In this document: positions 1 to 12,790 of the stretch, piece after piece
Position numbering within the stretch: position 1 is the stretch's first letter
Layout: each line of letters starts with the position of its first letter
Source: Antedon mediterranea
Lineage: Eukaryota; Echinodermata; Crinoidea; Comatulida; Antedonidae
NCBI RefSeq assembly: GCF_964355755.1
Contig: NC_092675.1
Coordinates: forward strand, 3,570,312-3,634,311
Length of the DNA stretch: 64,000 bases
Direction of reading: 5' to 3'
Translations under genes and position numbers: made by a program
Notes under the pieces: generated by a model
Seen by the model: the letters and a program-made list of their open reading frames with translations, nothing else
The model's database searches: none
Told to the model about the DNA's origin: nothing

Positions 1-3000
1 TAAACGCGTTTTCGCTTACCCAACGCGATTTTTAAATTTTAAAAAACCAGATGAAATTATGTTTATTTGTGGATTTCTTAAATCATTGATATTTACCGGA
101 ACTGAATCAGATTATACGCTACATTCTTAATTATAATAAGCAATTTTACATAATCTCAAAATAACTAAAGTGGATTAATACGGTAACAAACCAACAGTAT
201 TTTAATCTCAGATGAACCAATGGAGATTAACTGAAATCAATTGCACAATCTAATAATATAATATATAATGTTATATTGTAATATTTTGTGTACGAATATG
301 TTGGTTATATAGTATAAATTGTTAGATTTCTGTTTTCAAATTGTTTTCAAATTTAAAAATGAAACTATTAGCAACTACAGAAATATTTAGCATGGTGTAC
401 AGTTCACTTGGAAACAGTGTCGTCTAGCAAGGAAATGTTATTAAACTCAAGAAACAGATCACGTTGTGCCGTTTTGAAAAAAATACGTTTAGGAGATAGA
501 CAACGTATTTTGGTCAAGTTATTAGAAATGCCGATGACTGTTATTATTGAGTTACAGCTAATTTACTGTTTCCAGTAGTCTATAAGGTTGTTTAGACTTA
601 TAGAAACATCAATAATTGGGACATTTTCAACCAAATGATTTTAACTATGATTCTTTTAGGTACACCGTGTCAGAACATAAGAAATTGAAACTTAGACTAA
701 TGTGTGTAATAGTAAAAGGTAAACAAGTTATAAAATCATACATATTTATTTAGAATACAATCCCTAGAAAATAGTTCCATTTCTTGTTTGTGTTAATGAT
801 TAGAATGTGCTTGAAAAGCATGACTATTCTTAATGATTGTCCATTTCTTAGCCCTCATTCCAATTATACAGTCGATTGTAGCCGTCTCTAGGCCCACACC
901 TTGACTGGCCACAGGTCTCTTAGGAACTAAATTATCGTAAAATATTTATTCTGTAGTCTTAATAGAATGTTTTTTATTAACCGAACGTATCCGGCTCAAC
1001 TTTTTAGACATCAATGAACACATTGACAATATCGATAAGCCGGTTTTTACTTAAACTCAACACAGGCTTTTGGGCGTTTTAAATAAGTTTATTCCCAACC
1101 GCTTTTTACATAATTGGATGCACTTTCCAGCATTCAATATTTCTATTCCCCACGCTTTCATTGTACCGAAGACAGTTATTTCTGTCCGTCTTTGCTTCTA
1201 AAACTCTAAAACTGTTTTACTGAAAATTTGAACTAAAGTATGCCAGCAAATGGTTAGGCAGATTCCTCATAATGAATCGACAAATAAGCTGACTTATTGG
1301 TATGGCAAAAACTCTTTTACCTTCGATGCTTGTTTAAGAGTCGTGGCTCTAATACAAGGAGTTCATGATAAGTAGCTCCCGTGTTACACGGAATCGGCTG
1401 AGTCAAATTAAAATTGACGTTGATATTGTCCAATATATAACCTATTTATAGAACGCAATGAAGATAATAATTAATTAATAAACGACGTCCTAGTTACTAC
1501 CACATAGTGCGCGTTAATTTGATAGAAACATAATGTGAATACGTTTTACTGACGATCAATTCGGATTACTGCTCTCACGGACGGACTGACGGACTGAAGG
1601 TAGCCAAAACGCAGCAACGATGACCACCATCACACGTCGAGATGATTTCCTACAATTTTTAAAATATGTAAGGGCTTAATCAAAACATGTTCTCCAGTAG
1701 GCAAATAATGTATTCGTACATGAGCTTGATTGGTATAGATGATAATGTAAATACGCATGCGCATAAACCAACACGCCAATACACCCACCTACATGCACAG
1801 TACTATGTAAAAGGGACCAACGACTGTATGTCCATCTGAAGGACGGGACAGACTGAAGGTTCTTGCATAAGTACAAATGAGACAGCGGATTGGCCTAGGA
1901 ACAAAGCAAATAAATAGAAGAGTTATAGGCCCACTTTCTGTATGTTACAGGTATTCTATTTAATTAATTGGTACAGGTAGGACTGTTATTTAGTATGCCT
2001 AATTCGTTAAGAATCATTTACTTAATGATATGTTTTATTGGTATTGTGGAATATAGCAGAGATAACCATTAACCGTTTCAATATCAATTCTCTGTCATGT
2101 TAAAGCTCATTAGATAGATAAATATATACGCCTTTACTTTATTTATAGCCATTCCTAAAATAAAGCTGGTAAATATTTTCTTTGACGCCTTATCACGAGA
2201 AACTTTGAATCTGCTGTTGCAGTGAAGTCAATAGGAAATAAAAATTCACTGTGTTGTTTGAAAACCAGTAGAGCGTTAAAAATACCCAACCAATCAAATC
2301 CACTGAGAGGTTTGTCTTCATGAACTTTTTTTAGAACCGTATTAGCAACTCAGCTATAATATCATTGAGCATTTAGTTGAGTTAACAGACTACAAGAATC
2401 AAAACACCGAGGCGTGTTATACACAAAGTATATCAACAAAACGGCCAGTTGGGCTTCTACAATCCCAGTGGAATCTATTCTCCCGATGTGTTAATCCCCT
2501 TCTTGCATTTTCTGCTGTAATTATGTATGCTAGCTTGAACTTTGCATATTAATGTAAAAGTCTGGAAAAAATAGTTAGTGAAGCTGATCCTGGTGTTTGG
2601 CTTGGAATCTCATGGATAAAAGCCAAATCTATCTTGGAATTACGTGCAACTATAAGTGACGCTAATAAAGGAAAGGAATTGACTTTCGTTGAGTAAAGAG
2701 GCGTCTTTTCGTTTACTTTTACATTGAATCAAAGAACTCTGGAACTAAGCAAATAACTCAACGAGGAATGTTAATATCGAATCAAATAAGTTGAGGTAAG
2801 ATTTAAGATTTAAATGAAATGTGCAATTTTGTTTGATAGAAAAGCACAGTATTTAGGATACATTATGTAGAGGGGCATGTGATTTTATTCCAGGTTACTT
2901 TTCTTATTCAGGCTATAGATACGATAGTAACTGTAGTTCTTAATTCAAGGGAAAGAGAAATGTCCAAGAAGTTGCAAACGGCCATCAACATGCATTGGTA

Positions 3001-4624
3001 TTCAATATACAATAGATGCACCAATTCTTCTCCACCAATAACCTTCCTTCTCCCATCAAGATTCTAATTTTTACTTATAAATCATGTTTCAGGTCTACCA
3101 GTTAGGCTACCCTTTTCAAGTGTATTAAATCTCATTATTACCCCATCTTTACATGTGTGATTACCGAACATGTTGTCCAGGTGCCGTTTTTTGCGGGACA
3201 ATGACCCAGATCCCATCCCTTCATGTTCCCTCTCAACCGCACCTCATGTTCTCAAGATCGGAACTTACTGTAAGTAGGCTAAACTAATGCGCGAGTAGTG
3301 GTATTAATACGAAACATGTATAAGTATAGACCATATTTATTGAATGTACAGTACAGAATTATGTTGCAAACGCATGCTGTTTCTTCACCGTACTACAGTC
3401 GGTAGACTATCATATCAAATTCAGACCAAAACAGACTAATAACATGTGTCTATAACGACACTATCATACACATTCATATTTGACTGAAATTTGAAATTAC
3501 AAATTATATGAAAATGTCACATGTGTGGCGTTCCAGCTATAGTAATTTTATTTTATCCTTTAAACAGAACATTTCCAGTATTAACAACATGCTATGTTCT
3601 GGCCAGTGTTTATAAGTCGCTTTTCGCAAGAAGTCCTGTATGCTTTTCCTTTCCTTTTACGTAGACGTGAGAATTCCCAATCAACAAAACAACTCAAAGC
3701 ATTACGTCATCGTTAATATTTTAAATAATTTATTAATTACCTGAATTAATATTGAAACTATGGAATGTTTAGCCTACAGTAGTACATTTGAAAATGTTAT
3801 GACATAGTATTGCTTTATAAACAACTAACTTTTCAGTTCGATTATTTATTGAACTGAAGACAGTTAGGCTATATTATTTCTGTAAGTAAGTTTTCTCATA
3901 AAACTAATCTTATAGGCCAATTTTGTCTACATTCATATTTAGAAAATACTGAATACTTAAAATGTCAAATACAAACGCTTAAGATCTCAAAGTACAAATC
4001 GCACTTCTATACTTACTTACTTACTTACTTACTTAAGCATACCGGTATGTCATTGTAACTTTATTTCTTTTATTGACAAGTTTGTGATAAACATTTATTC
4101 ATCACATGATAACGATAACTCACTGACTTGTAAACGTTTTAGTTTATGTCATTTACGATATCTGTAAATAATTTTGTTTGAAAGGTCATTTGCTAATGAC
4201 AATTATACCATTCTCCCACCCGATTTTCGGGTGCTGTATCTAGATGTATCGTATAATAGGAACATTCTGTAATACGGCATCACATGTGTTAGCCTAGTCT
4301 AGTATGACCACATAAAACTAACATAATTTTTCTAAAATTCTGGGGAATATCGTCTTATGGAGATACAGCAATGATCATTTTTCCAGTGTCATCAATACAA
4401 GATTAATAGGCCTTACAATAGATATGTGACTCTTCACCACCCATTCAACTTTTAGTCGGTCTATCACTCAGGGTTAAACTTGGTGTCAGGGCCCACGTCC
4501 CTATCTACACACAAAGGGACGGAAATAATTAACCTGCTATCATATTATTAAATAACATTTGGCAATATACCTGTATACAATATGTTGAGTGTGGGTACTA
4601 AATTGGATGCCACATAGCTTGTTA
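1..4624. other. Non-coding region, no gene seen
   Basis: AT-rich sequence with frequent stops in all frames. The few open stretches of about 60 codons lack codon bias, recognisable domains or convincing splice sites. A short (ACTT)n microsatellite lies at about 4012-4035. One interspersed fragment at about 1813-1875 is listed separately. I see nothing else. Confidence 0.6.
1813..1875. repeat. Interspersed repeat fragment shared with 52.1 kb
   Basis: The stretch reading GACCAACGACTGTATGTCC followed by a GAAGGACGGG-like string resembles 52099-52150, where the same order of words occurs beside a tRNA-like head. The shared block suggests a dispersed SINE-type family of which this is a short, diverged piece. 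Confidence 0.4.
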
Positions 4625-4747
4625 GGTACATAATAGATAATGTATTGATAAGATTAATTTGTGTGTATTATGTATGAGATAAGTTAGTGATGTATTGCTT
4701 GTCATTGAAGAGTTCATTGACAATACATTAACGTATTATGTATTCAG
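4625..4747. repeat. Short foldback (MITE-like) element
   Basis: Two imperfect inverted arms of about 27 bases (left about 4626-4652, containing TACATAATAGATAATGTATTG; right about 4718-4745, containing CAATACATTAACGTATTATG) enclose about 65 bases. Non-autonomous DNA transposons have this layout. No coding capacity. Confidence 0.4.
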
Positions 4748-5216
4748 ATTTAAAGAATAGCCTAGAAAAGTTCTCACCCAAAGGATTTTACATCGAATTT
4801 AATTTCATATCAAAAATCGGAAGTAATCAAACCTGACCCCGAAATATGAAGGTTATTCCGTTATGGAAACATTCCAAAATTTTAACTACCGGTAATACAC
4901 ATATCAATTCAAAATATGAATCATACTTTTACACCCTGGGGGTGGAACTTCATGGTACTCCTATTATGCTAACGTATTGTCAGATTTGATGTTTGACCGT
5001 AAGATCATAAACCGTTTATTAAAAGTGATACGTTTTAGGATGATGAGGGATTCGATTTGAAGGTGCTTTAGTGCATGGCTTTAAGTGTATATAAATTGCC
5101 ATAATATAAATAGAGCCGGTATCAATTCAATAAAATCAACTAAACGTATAAAAAATGGAAACGTACAACGTACTCCAAATCCATTCCCACTAATTTTGGC
5201 AAATTTAATTTAGTTT

Positions 5217-5400
5217 GATCTCCATAAAGCAAGAACGTAAAGCAAGGACGTAAACGCAACGCAAGCGTTTTAACCAATGACAAGCGAAGTTATAGACAGT
5301 TAGCAATCACAAGCGAATAAGCTATCGCTTGTGATTGGTCAATTCACTTGCGTTGCGTTACGTCCTTGTGTTGCATCGCTAGTGGGAACCACGCTTTAAA
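5217..5400. mobile_element. MITE family A, copy 1
   Basis: Element of about 180 bases with long imperfect inverted repeats built from ACGCAACGCAAGGACGTAA words. The right end is CTAGTGGGAACCACGCTTT; the left end is eroded and begins near CATAAAGCAAG. The internal part ACCAATGACAAGCGAAG / CAATCACAAGCGAATAAGC is almost the same as in the copy at 12.61 kb. It is a non-coding foldback element, probably mobilised by a DNA transposase in trans. Confidence 0.75.
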
Positions 5401-5976
5401 GTCAGTTTCTCCCTGATTATAGCAAACGTAATAGGCTACCTGTCTGTCTACATACCGTGGTGGAATACTTTGGGAAAATCAGACCAATCTCTATTATACT
5501 TTATCATGGTAGTCCTCTATTATTTCCTAATCAATCTTCTGATCTTCATCATGATGCATTCCTTTTCCCTATTCATAAAGTACTTTATAGGCATAGAATC
5601 CCCGGTATCCACGTGAAACCATTTCTTGCTAGGATATTTTTATTTAGGCCATCTGAAAAATGTTGTCCTACTGTATATATCACCTTGACTTTGTCTTCAA
5701 ATTGATTCTGGATGGACAGGTGGTATAAGTGGATCATATCCTACATAATTTATTTTACAACTTTTTGATAACAAAATAATTGATTTAAGTATAATAACCG
5801 GGGCTTTTGAGACGCGTTAAAAATACCTTTGGAATTAGCTGTCATTAACCCAGTTAAAGAGTGAGTGGTGCTAAAATAAACTTACTCCTGTGTTGTGGAC
5901 TCAATAGGAATGGTGTATGTGAATGATTTCCCGTGCATTAAAACAGAAATACGGAACGGAATATACGTCGTCCCTA
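5401..5976. other. No gene seen between MITE copies
   Basis: Contains an 82-codon open frame (5457-5705) with no recognisable domain, no plausible splice sites and composition like the surroundings. I treat it as chance. Confidence 0.5.
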
Positions 5977-6153
5977 TAGCGTGGTTTCTACTAGAACGCA
6001 ACGCAGCGACGTATTGACGCGCGCAAAGTGCTGTATTGCGTAATCACAAGTTTGATTTCTCGCAGGCCGGGGGAAAACACATTTATTAGAAGGGCATTTT
6101 TTACGTTGCGTAGGTTGCGTTACGTTGCGTCGCTAATGGGAACCAAGCTCATC
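5977..6153. mobile_element. MITE family A, second subtype, copy 2
   Basis: Ends are AGCGTGGTTTCTACTAG and CTAATGGGAACCAAGCT, in inverted orientation. The interior (GTGCTGTATTGCGTAATCAC, then a GGGGGAAAACA tract and TTACGTTGCGTAGGTTGCG) differs from copy 1 but matches the copies at 7.2 kb and 15.4 kb. So there are at least two interior subtypes with the same termini. Confidence 0.7.
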
Positions 6154-6360
6154 TGTACAATAGTTGAAGCCTCCACAGCAGCTGATGCCGAGAAGAAAAT
6201 CCATAACAATTCCACGTATGGCACATATTCATCATCCTATAACATAATTCAAATTCAAACAGATTAGGAATAACTAGTCAACTGACACATACTAATGACT
6301 GGTGATTTATGGAATCGTCATTCGTAAAAATGTTCTTGTTATTGTTTGAGTATTGTTACT

Positions 6361-6615
6361 GTCTTGCGTTGCGTCTACGTTCTTGCGGTGGGTCATAGTG
6401 GGACTTGCGACGCAAATAAATTGACTAATCACGACACGGTGGATCGTGCGAACTGTCGCGTGTGATTGGTCAACTCATTTATGATTGATTCCCTTATAGG
6501 ACGTCAGCGCAACGCAATTGATTCACTCAAACATCCGCTTGTCATTTGCAACTCGCTCGTCCTTGCGTTGCGTTCTAGTGGGAACCAAAACATTGCGCCT
6601 ACGTCCTTGCGTTGC
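6361..6615. mobile_element. MITE family A, diverged or nested copy 3
   Basis: GCGTTGCGTCTACGTTCTTG, a CATAGTGGGACTTGCGACGC stretch, a TTCTAGTGGGAACCAAAAC end and a further CTACGTCCTTGCGTTGC piece are crowded together. The arrangement suggests two overlapping or nested copies, or one copy with an internally duplicated end. Confidence 0.55.
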
Positions 6616-7220
6616 CTCTCTGGAGCGTTATATGAGATATGATTGATTAATTTACTTCATTTTTGACGATAACCTTTAACTTTTCTCCGTAAGATCCCCA
6701 TATTGTATGGAAGAACATCAACAGCACCGTTGTGTCTATGAGAAAATGAAATGACAAACTTTACATTATGCTTGAAAGGTGCATAATATTTTAATTGTAT
6801 AAAGAAAAACAAACCCGTAAGGGGCTCAAAAGAGGTAACTGATTGTTTAGAAATTTGTCAATATTGTGTTTACTATTGAAGTCATCCCAGACACTGACTG
6901 GACACATGTACTTCTTTTAAAGTCTGACCTACTATTACAAATCAATTCCGGAATGTAACTTCTTCATCAAGTCGAGGATGTGATTTCCGTCTGGCTCAAT
7001 TTAAGCTTTAATCTTCAATTGCGCTGATACATACGATTTTTGTTGTCAATCTATATTTGTACAATTTATATTATACACTTATGTTTTATTAACATGTAGC
7101 TTACATGCACCTTTAACTGCAGCAGTATTTACCTGCAAGTAGGCCTATACTTTCTTAACTTACTCTCAACATTATTTCATCCTGTAATACATGGTACGAG
7201 AGTATCTTGAGATATGGAAG

Positions 7221-7403
7221 TAGCGACGCAACGCAACGCAGAGAAGTGCTGTATTGCGTAATCACAAGTGGGAACCGACGACGAAATAGTGCTGCAAACA
7301 TCGCATGTTTGATTTCACGCTGGCGGGGGAAAACATTTATCAGACGGACATTTCCTTACGTTACGTAGGTTGCGTTACGTTGTGTTGCTAGTGGGAACCA
7401 AGC
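7221..7403. mobile_element. MITE family A, second subtype, copy 4
   Basis: Begins near AGTAGCGACGCAACGCAACG and ends CTAGTGGGAACCAAGCTTTA. The interior has GTGCTGTATTGCGTAATCAC and GGGGGAAAACA as in the copy at 5.98 kb, but the left terminal GTTCCCACTAG is truncated. Confidence 0.65.
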
Positions 7404-9330
7404 TTTATATTTATATTAATTAATTGCTACATTTTCTACAAATGTATAGGCCTATTCTTTTTTTAAATCGTGCTTTCATCAACTTACTAAAACTGAACTT
7501 ACTGAAATCGCTAATACTGGATGCGTTGTTATTTACGATTGATGCAACTCATGGGTTTAAACTTACCATATCTATTTATCTTCGATTATTAAATAATTAG
7601 TATCTTGTAGTAGAGCATAACATTGCGTGTACTTGTTGATAGGCAGGGAAGAAAATGATCAGATTAAACTCTCCCCGGGTTTACGTTGGCTTATGTAATT
7701 ACAGGTTTTTTATTAGAAAATAATTTAACACAAACACTAAATAACAAATTTAATTTGTTTTCAAGTTATTTGTTTTGAGATTTAAAAACAATATTTAAAT
7801 ATAGAAAGGCTCTTGTTGTTAATATGAAATTCATGTCAACTTTAGGAATATAAAGTCATAATTGAAGTGTTTTTTACCGAGGTAGATAGGGACCACCTAA
7901 GGGGGCATAGTCGGGGATTCAAGTACGTTAATATAGACAGGATGGTAGATAGATGATACATAGTATCTTAATTATGATGAAAAGATACAGGAATACATAT
8001 AATTCGGTGCCCCGCGCAATTTATAGGAGCTTTTTGATTTCACGTCGCGGCAATTAAACAATATGTGCAAGATCATAACTTTCTGAGCGTGCGCATACTG
8101 TTTTGTAAACTGTGTAGTCTATGCAGGTATAATATGTTATCAATGTAACCTTATGCGAAGAATTTCGTTTTGACATTCATTTTTTATGATGAAAACTGAA
8201 GTTTAATTTCGATTTCATTAAAGATGACACTAATTGTTAAAAATTGCAATCTCCTCCTATCCGTTATACAAATGACATCAATTACGAATAATTGCTGATC
8301 TGGGTTATTTTGATTTAGATCTACTGTATATTATGATCTCCTTTGTAAATACCCGCATCCTACTTAAGTAGGCCTAAGCATGTTGTAGTCTGTGAAGTGA
8401 TTTACCAATCTTATGAATCACAGAATGGAATGTTAGGTATATGTTTTTAGATTTTGAATCTATTAACTTTCAAATTGAATTAAATGTAGCTATTAATGTT
8501 CATGTACTGCTTAATTGGGGAAGTAGTATAGTTTATATTTACCGACATCATAACATAATGCAACACTGTGAACCGTATTTATTCGATCTAACCACGACCC
8601 GGTTTCTAATCTAATTCCTCAATAAACTTTAGTGCTGTTAAAAAGAGATACAGGATTATTATAAATAGTGGTACACATGCATACTAATAGGTATATGAAC
8701 AATATATAACCTGAAAGATCAATTTGTCATGTCGATTTAAATAAAAGCTTATAGTTACTATGATTCATCGTAAAGCCCCTTGGCCGAAACCGCCGCATTT
8801 CACTAAAACGTCAACAAATTAAAAACGCAGTGGCATTTATTTGATACCTACTTAGTACTTGGCCTATAATAATAATACTAATAGGACTGGCTTAATATCA
8901 TAGTTTGCAATAGTAAGGATGACCACAAGTAATAAATTATAGTGAAACCCCATGAGTCTACCAATCAGACACACACCCGCGTATCGTACGTACCAAAAAG
9001 GGGAATTCACTATTCAGCAACAGCGGCTTGTACAACTTTCTTGCGGTCAAAAGCATTAAAGGGTCTTTGAAAAAAAAAGCCTAATGCTTTTCAGGAATAT
9101 TATGCCGTGTTTATATCAATATCAAGCTTAGCTAGAGAAAATATTTATCATGGAATGTCCCTGGTTCGTAATAATGGCTTAAAAGTTACTGTTGGAAACT
9201 TACCAAACTTTTAGACAACTAGATACTGATGATGAATTTGTCTCGTGCTGTTGGGGTTACTTCCTTTCCCTGTCTCACAGGTAATCAAGTGACATAATGT
9301 CAAATCCAGTTAGTTATTCGAGAATACACT
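7404..9330. other. Non-coding region, no gene seen
   Basis: No supported coding region, RNA gene or repeat. TAGGCCTA words occur at 7447 and 8369. Confidence 0.55.
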
Positions 9331-9435
9331 TAAGCTCTGTCTCTACACTATCAAATTTAAGTCACAACAAAATGAAAATGATGATTTCTTAGAACTACCA
9401 TATTTTAAAATATTAATAGTGTAGACGGAGCTTTA
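9331..9435. mobile_element. MITE family B, short copy
   Basis: Starts AAGCTCTGTCTCTACACTA and ends AATAGTGTAGACGGAGCTT, inverted terminal repeats of about 20 bases. The termini match copies at 21.8, 22.2, 52.3 and 53.7 kb. The centre is reduced. Confidence 0.6.
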
Positions 9436-12400
9436 TTATACAGTTTTTTGTTGGTTTTATTGCTATTTTTACTCTCTGCTCAGAGAGCTCCCGTAATTGA
9501 TTCGGGTGGTGTGATGATTTGACAAACTCAACTATGACAGGAAAAAGGAACAAATTAAACAACCTATTTTCGATATTTACAATACGTATGAATGTTTAAT
9601 TCTGAGACCTACTAAATCAGTGAGTACAGTATAAGGAAACACCTTAACATTTAAGTTGATAAAATAGGCCTAAACATCATCAACTATAGGCTCTCTTCAT
9701 AGTTCTGGTGAAGGAACTAATCTTCTGGGATCAAATGACTGGAGTGCCACCTGCTCGTCGTGTGTACTTTAATTATGATAGGCCTTCTTCAAGAACCCAG
9801 AACCAAGCACGAATGCTAGGGCCTGCACAACACAAATTGTCTCTTTTTTGTTTAGTTTTTCTTTATGAGCACGATTATCGAGAGATTTGATTATTGTTCG
9901 TAATATTTTATTTATGAATCGATGTCTATAACCATTAATAGAAGTAAAAGAAGTTATGTTTCTCACTAGTGGTGGATCATCAACACTTTCGCTTATGATT
10001 TGTCAAATTACTTATTGGGTGAATACTCTAGTGGGAACCAAGCTTTATGAGAAGTAATTCCGATCGTATGTGCGTAATCCAGCCTAGTTACAATGCATTC
10101 ACTTATTTTACATGTCAACCATCAAGCTGAATGTTCAACGTTCTCAACTCAATTACACTGAACGAATGTGATATCTACCTGGGCAGATATCCCAGTCATG
10201 TTGCACATTAAAGTTTCTCCTCAATGCATGTTCAATCACAATTCCGAACCCCGTGTGGTATGAGCAGGTGTAAAAATAATGTTTAAAATGTGACTTGTTT
10301 GACGAGATTGATATAAAAGATGAGTCACAACTGTCAGCTGTTTGGTTCTTGCTTTTTTCTATCATCAAATTGGGTTTTATGTCTTTCGAATGAATATATA
10401 ATTTGAAACAAGGGAACATCTTTCAATAAATAATAACATATTATAGATGCTTAACAATCAAATCGAGTTAAACATACTTGCAACCAATCGAGCTGTTGCC
10501 ATTAAACTCCTCCCACTTTTTACATTCTATTGGATCTCATTGAATGATTGACATTGTTCGTTGCTCCATACAGAATTTCTATTTCTGTGACTATCTGTTT
10601 CTACTGTACTATACAATATTGTGTCACATATCTTTAGAACGTAAGCAGTTCTAATCCGTTCACATGTTAAGGCAACTTGGAACAAAGGCCTCGATATTAA
10701 ATTAGATAATTTTACGAATAAATGGCGATTTTGACTGATTACGTACTCGTCGTAGCATTAGCCTAATGGTCTATGGATAACATATCTATAAATCAATGTA
10801 GTACAGTTACGATATTAAATTATATTTACCATGTTTTTTTAATTTTATAGCAGCGAAATGATATATTATAGTTGTCAAAAGCATGGATATTTTATTTGAT
10901 ATGTTATGGTTGCTTGCTTTTATGGAGTTCGCTCGCCTGTTTCCTAAGTATAGTACATTTTTTTCTGAGAGTTTGAACTTAATACTGTACGATTAGATAG
11001 AAACATGTATACAAGTATTAATTTAAATATGTTTAAAATATTAAATGATCACCCTCAAATCAAGTTTACATTGTTGTTCATCAAATGTGTACTACAATAT
11101 TGGGAGAAAGTGTTGTAACCGTCCTTTAACCTGTACAGACAAACTGAAAACCGGAACACAAGCACAAACAACTTCTGACGAGGGTGTCGACAATGTTAGA
11201 TGCTAGAAATGTCACAACCCCGAGTGAGAGAAATGCATATGCATCAGTGAATTATAATATTCATATTGGTAGAGATTATGTTTTTTTATTTTTATATGTT
11301 CAGCAGTAGGCCTACCTTAATAGTTAAAAACATAGAGTTAACTCAATGGTTGAAACATTCCCTCTTTTCAACTATGACCTTACGTGTAAGTGAAACAAGT
11401 ATAGTTATGTGTTTCTATTTCTACCTGATAGGAAGTAGAAGAATTCCAAAGGTTCACAATTAATTCTGTTACACTTGACTTGCAGTGTTTACATAATTTC
11501 ACTATTAAATATTTATATAGCATGTACAACGGGTTAGGCTGCTAACCCAACATTGTGAGGAACACGGAATAGCGGTTTGCTTACGAGACGAAATAAAGCT
11601 TTTATTTAGATTACTGGAGAGAAACAAAAAACTTGTAAAATACTCTTTATATTTGATCTGTAAAAAAGGAATTATAATCACGTGACCTGTCTTTATTCAA
11701 CTTGCCGATCAACGGATAATTGAGGGACTGAAGTGGATATACGCATTCGTTTACAACGTATATAAAACATTCATTCTTGCCATTATTTCTGGTGTCTATC
11801 TACCATAGCGTCAACATCATTTATAGCTGAACTAGCTTGCACCCGGTATACTTCGAACTTTCCAATGTTAGAAATCATCAGCCCAAGCTTGTCCAGTTAC
11901 TGTCGTAGGCCTACTAAATAGGTCTAATAGCAAAACAGGCCTACATGTCATACCATGTGTACCGTAATATTGATATATCTCTACCATTGTAAGTTTTCGT
12001 TTGCGAATTATCACTGTTAAGGTAAGCATAATTTTGAAAGCATGGTTTAAGTCAAGCGCAATCCAACGTATCATTGTGATGCCCACTTTGCCCTTTTATT
12101 CATGATTGGCCTACATATGGTATTTCCCCTGTAATAGAACTGTCACATTAATATTTGTGTCACATCAGATTCTTGACTCAAAGTCCACATTCCATAGTAA
12201 ATAGTTCATAGTCCAACTTTTTTTAAAGTTTACATGCGCCTACACATATCGATATGCTAATCTGATGCTAAACTTTTTGCGTCAAACACAGTGTGAAAAG
12301 TGTATCACAAACGTACGTAAACACGTCTACATTATGCATCAGTAATTGTTATAGGTGTGGTCGATTCAGAAAATCGTCAACAAAATACACCGTAAAACCA

Positions 12401-12609
12401 TGAAAGAATGGGCAAGCATCAATAGGCCTAGTCATTTACTTAAGTTTTCAATATCATTATTGTTGTATTCTTGGACAGCGAACATGTAAATTTCCTGTGA
12501 AGGGTAAAATAAACTGTATCTTCTGTATCTGAAAATAGTTCTATTTATAGAAACTTATATAGGTGACATCATAGTATTTAATAAAATGATGTAGGACAAT
12601 ATCTATAAT
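9436..12609. other. Non-coding region, no gene seen
   Basis: No supported gene. A terminal scrap of MITE family A (CTAGTGGGAACCAAGCTTTA) is at about 10030-10049. TAGGCCTA sites are at 9665, 11307, 11906 and 12423. Open frames of 60-88 codons here (for example 10153-10419, minus strand) show no domain or splice context. Confidence 0.55.
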
Positions 12610-12790
12610 AAAGCTTGGTTCCCACTAGAACGTAACGCAAGGACGTAAACGAAACGCAATCGTTTTAACCAATGACAAACGAAGTTATAGCAGTTAGCAA
12701 TCACAAGCGAATAAGCCATCGCTTGTGATTGGTCAATTCACTTGCGTTGCGTTACGTCCTTGCGTTGCGTCGCTAGTGGGAATCACGCTT
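12610..12790. mobile_element. MITE family A, best-preserved copy
   Basis: Both ends are intact: AAGCTTGGTTCCCACTAG on the left and CTAGTGGGAATCACGCTT on the right. Next to each end come ACGCAAGGACGTAA-type words in inverted orientation, then CAATCACAAGCG / CGCTTGTGATTG, so much of the 180 bases can fold back. Flanks are AT-rich (AATA and AAGC), and the target-site duplication cannot be fixed by eye. Confidence 0.8.
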
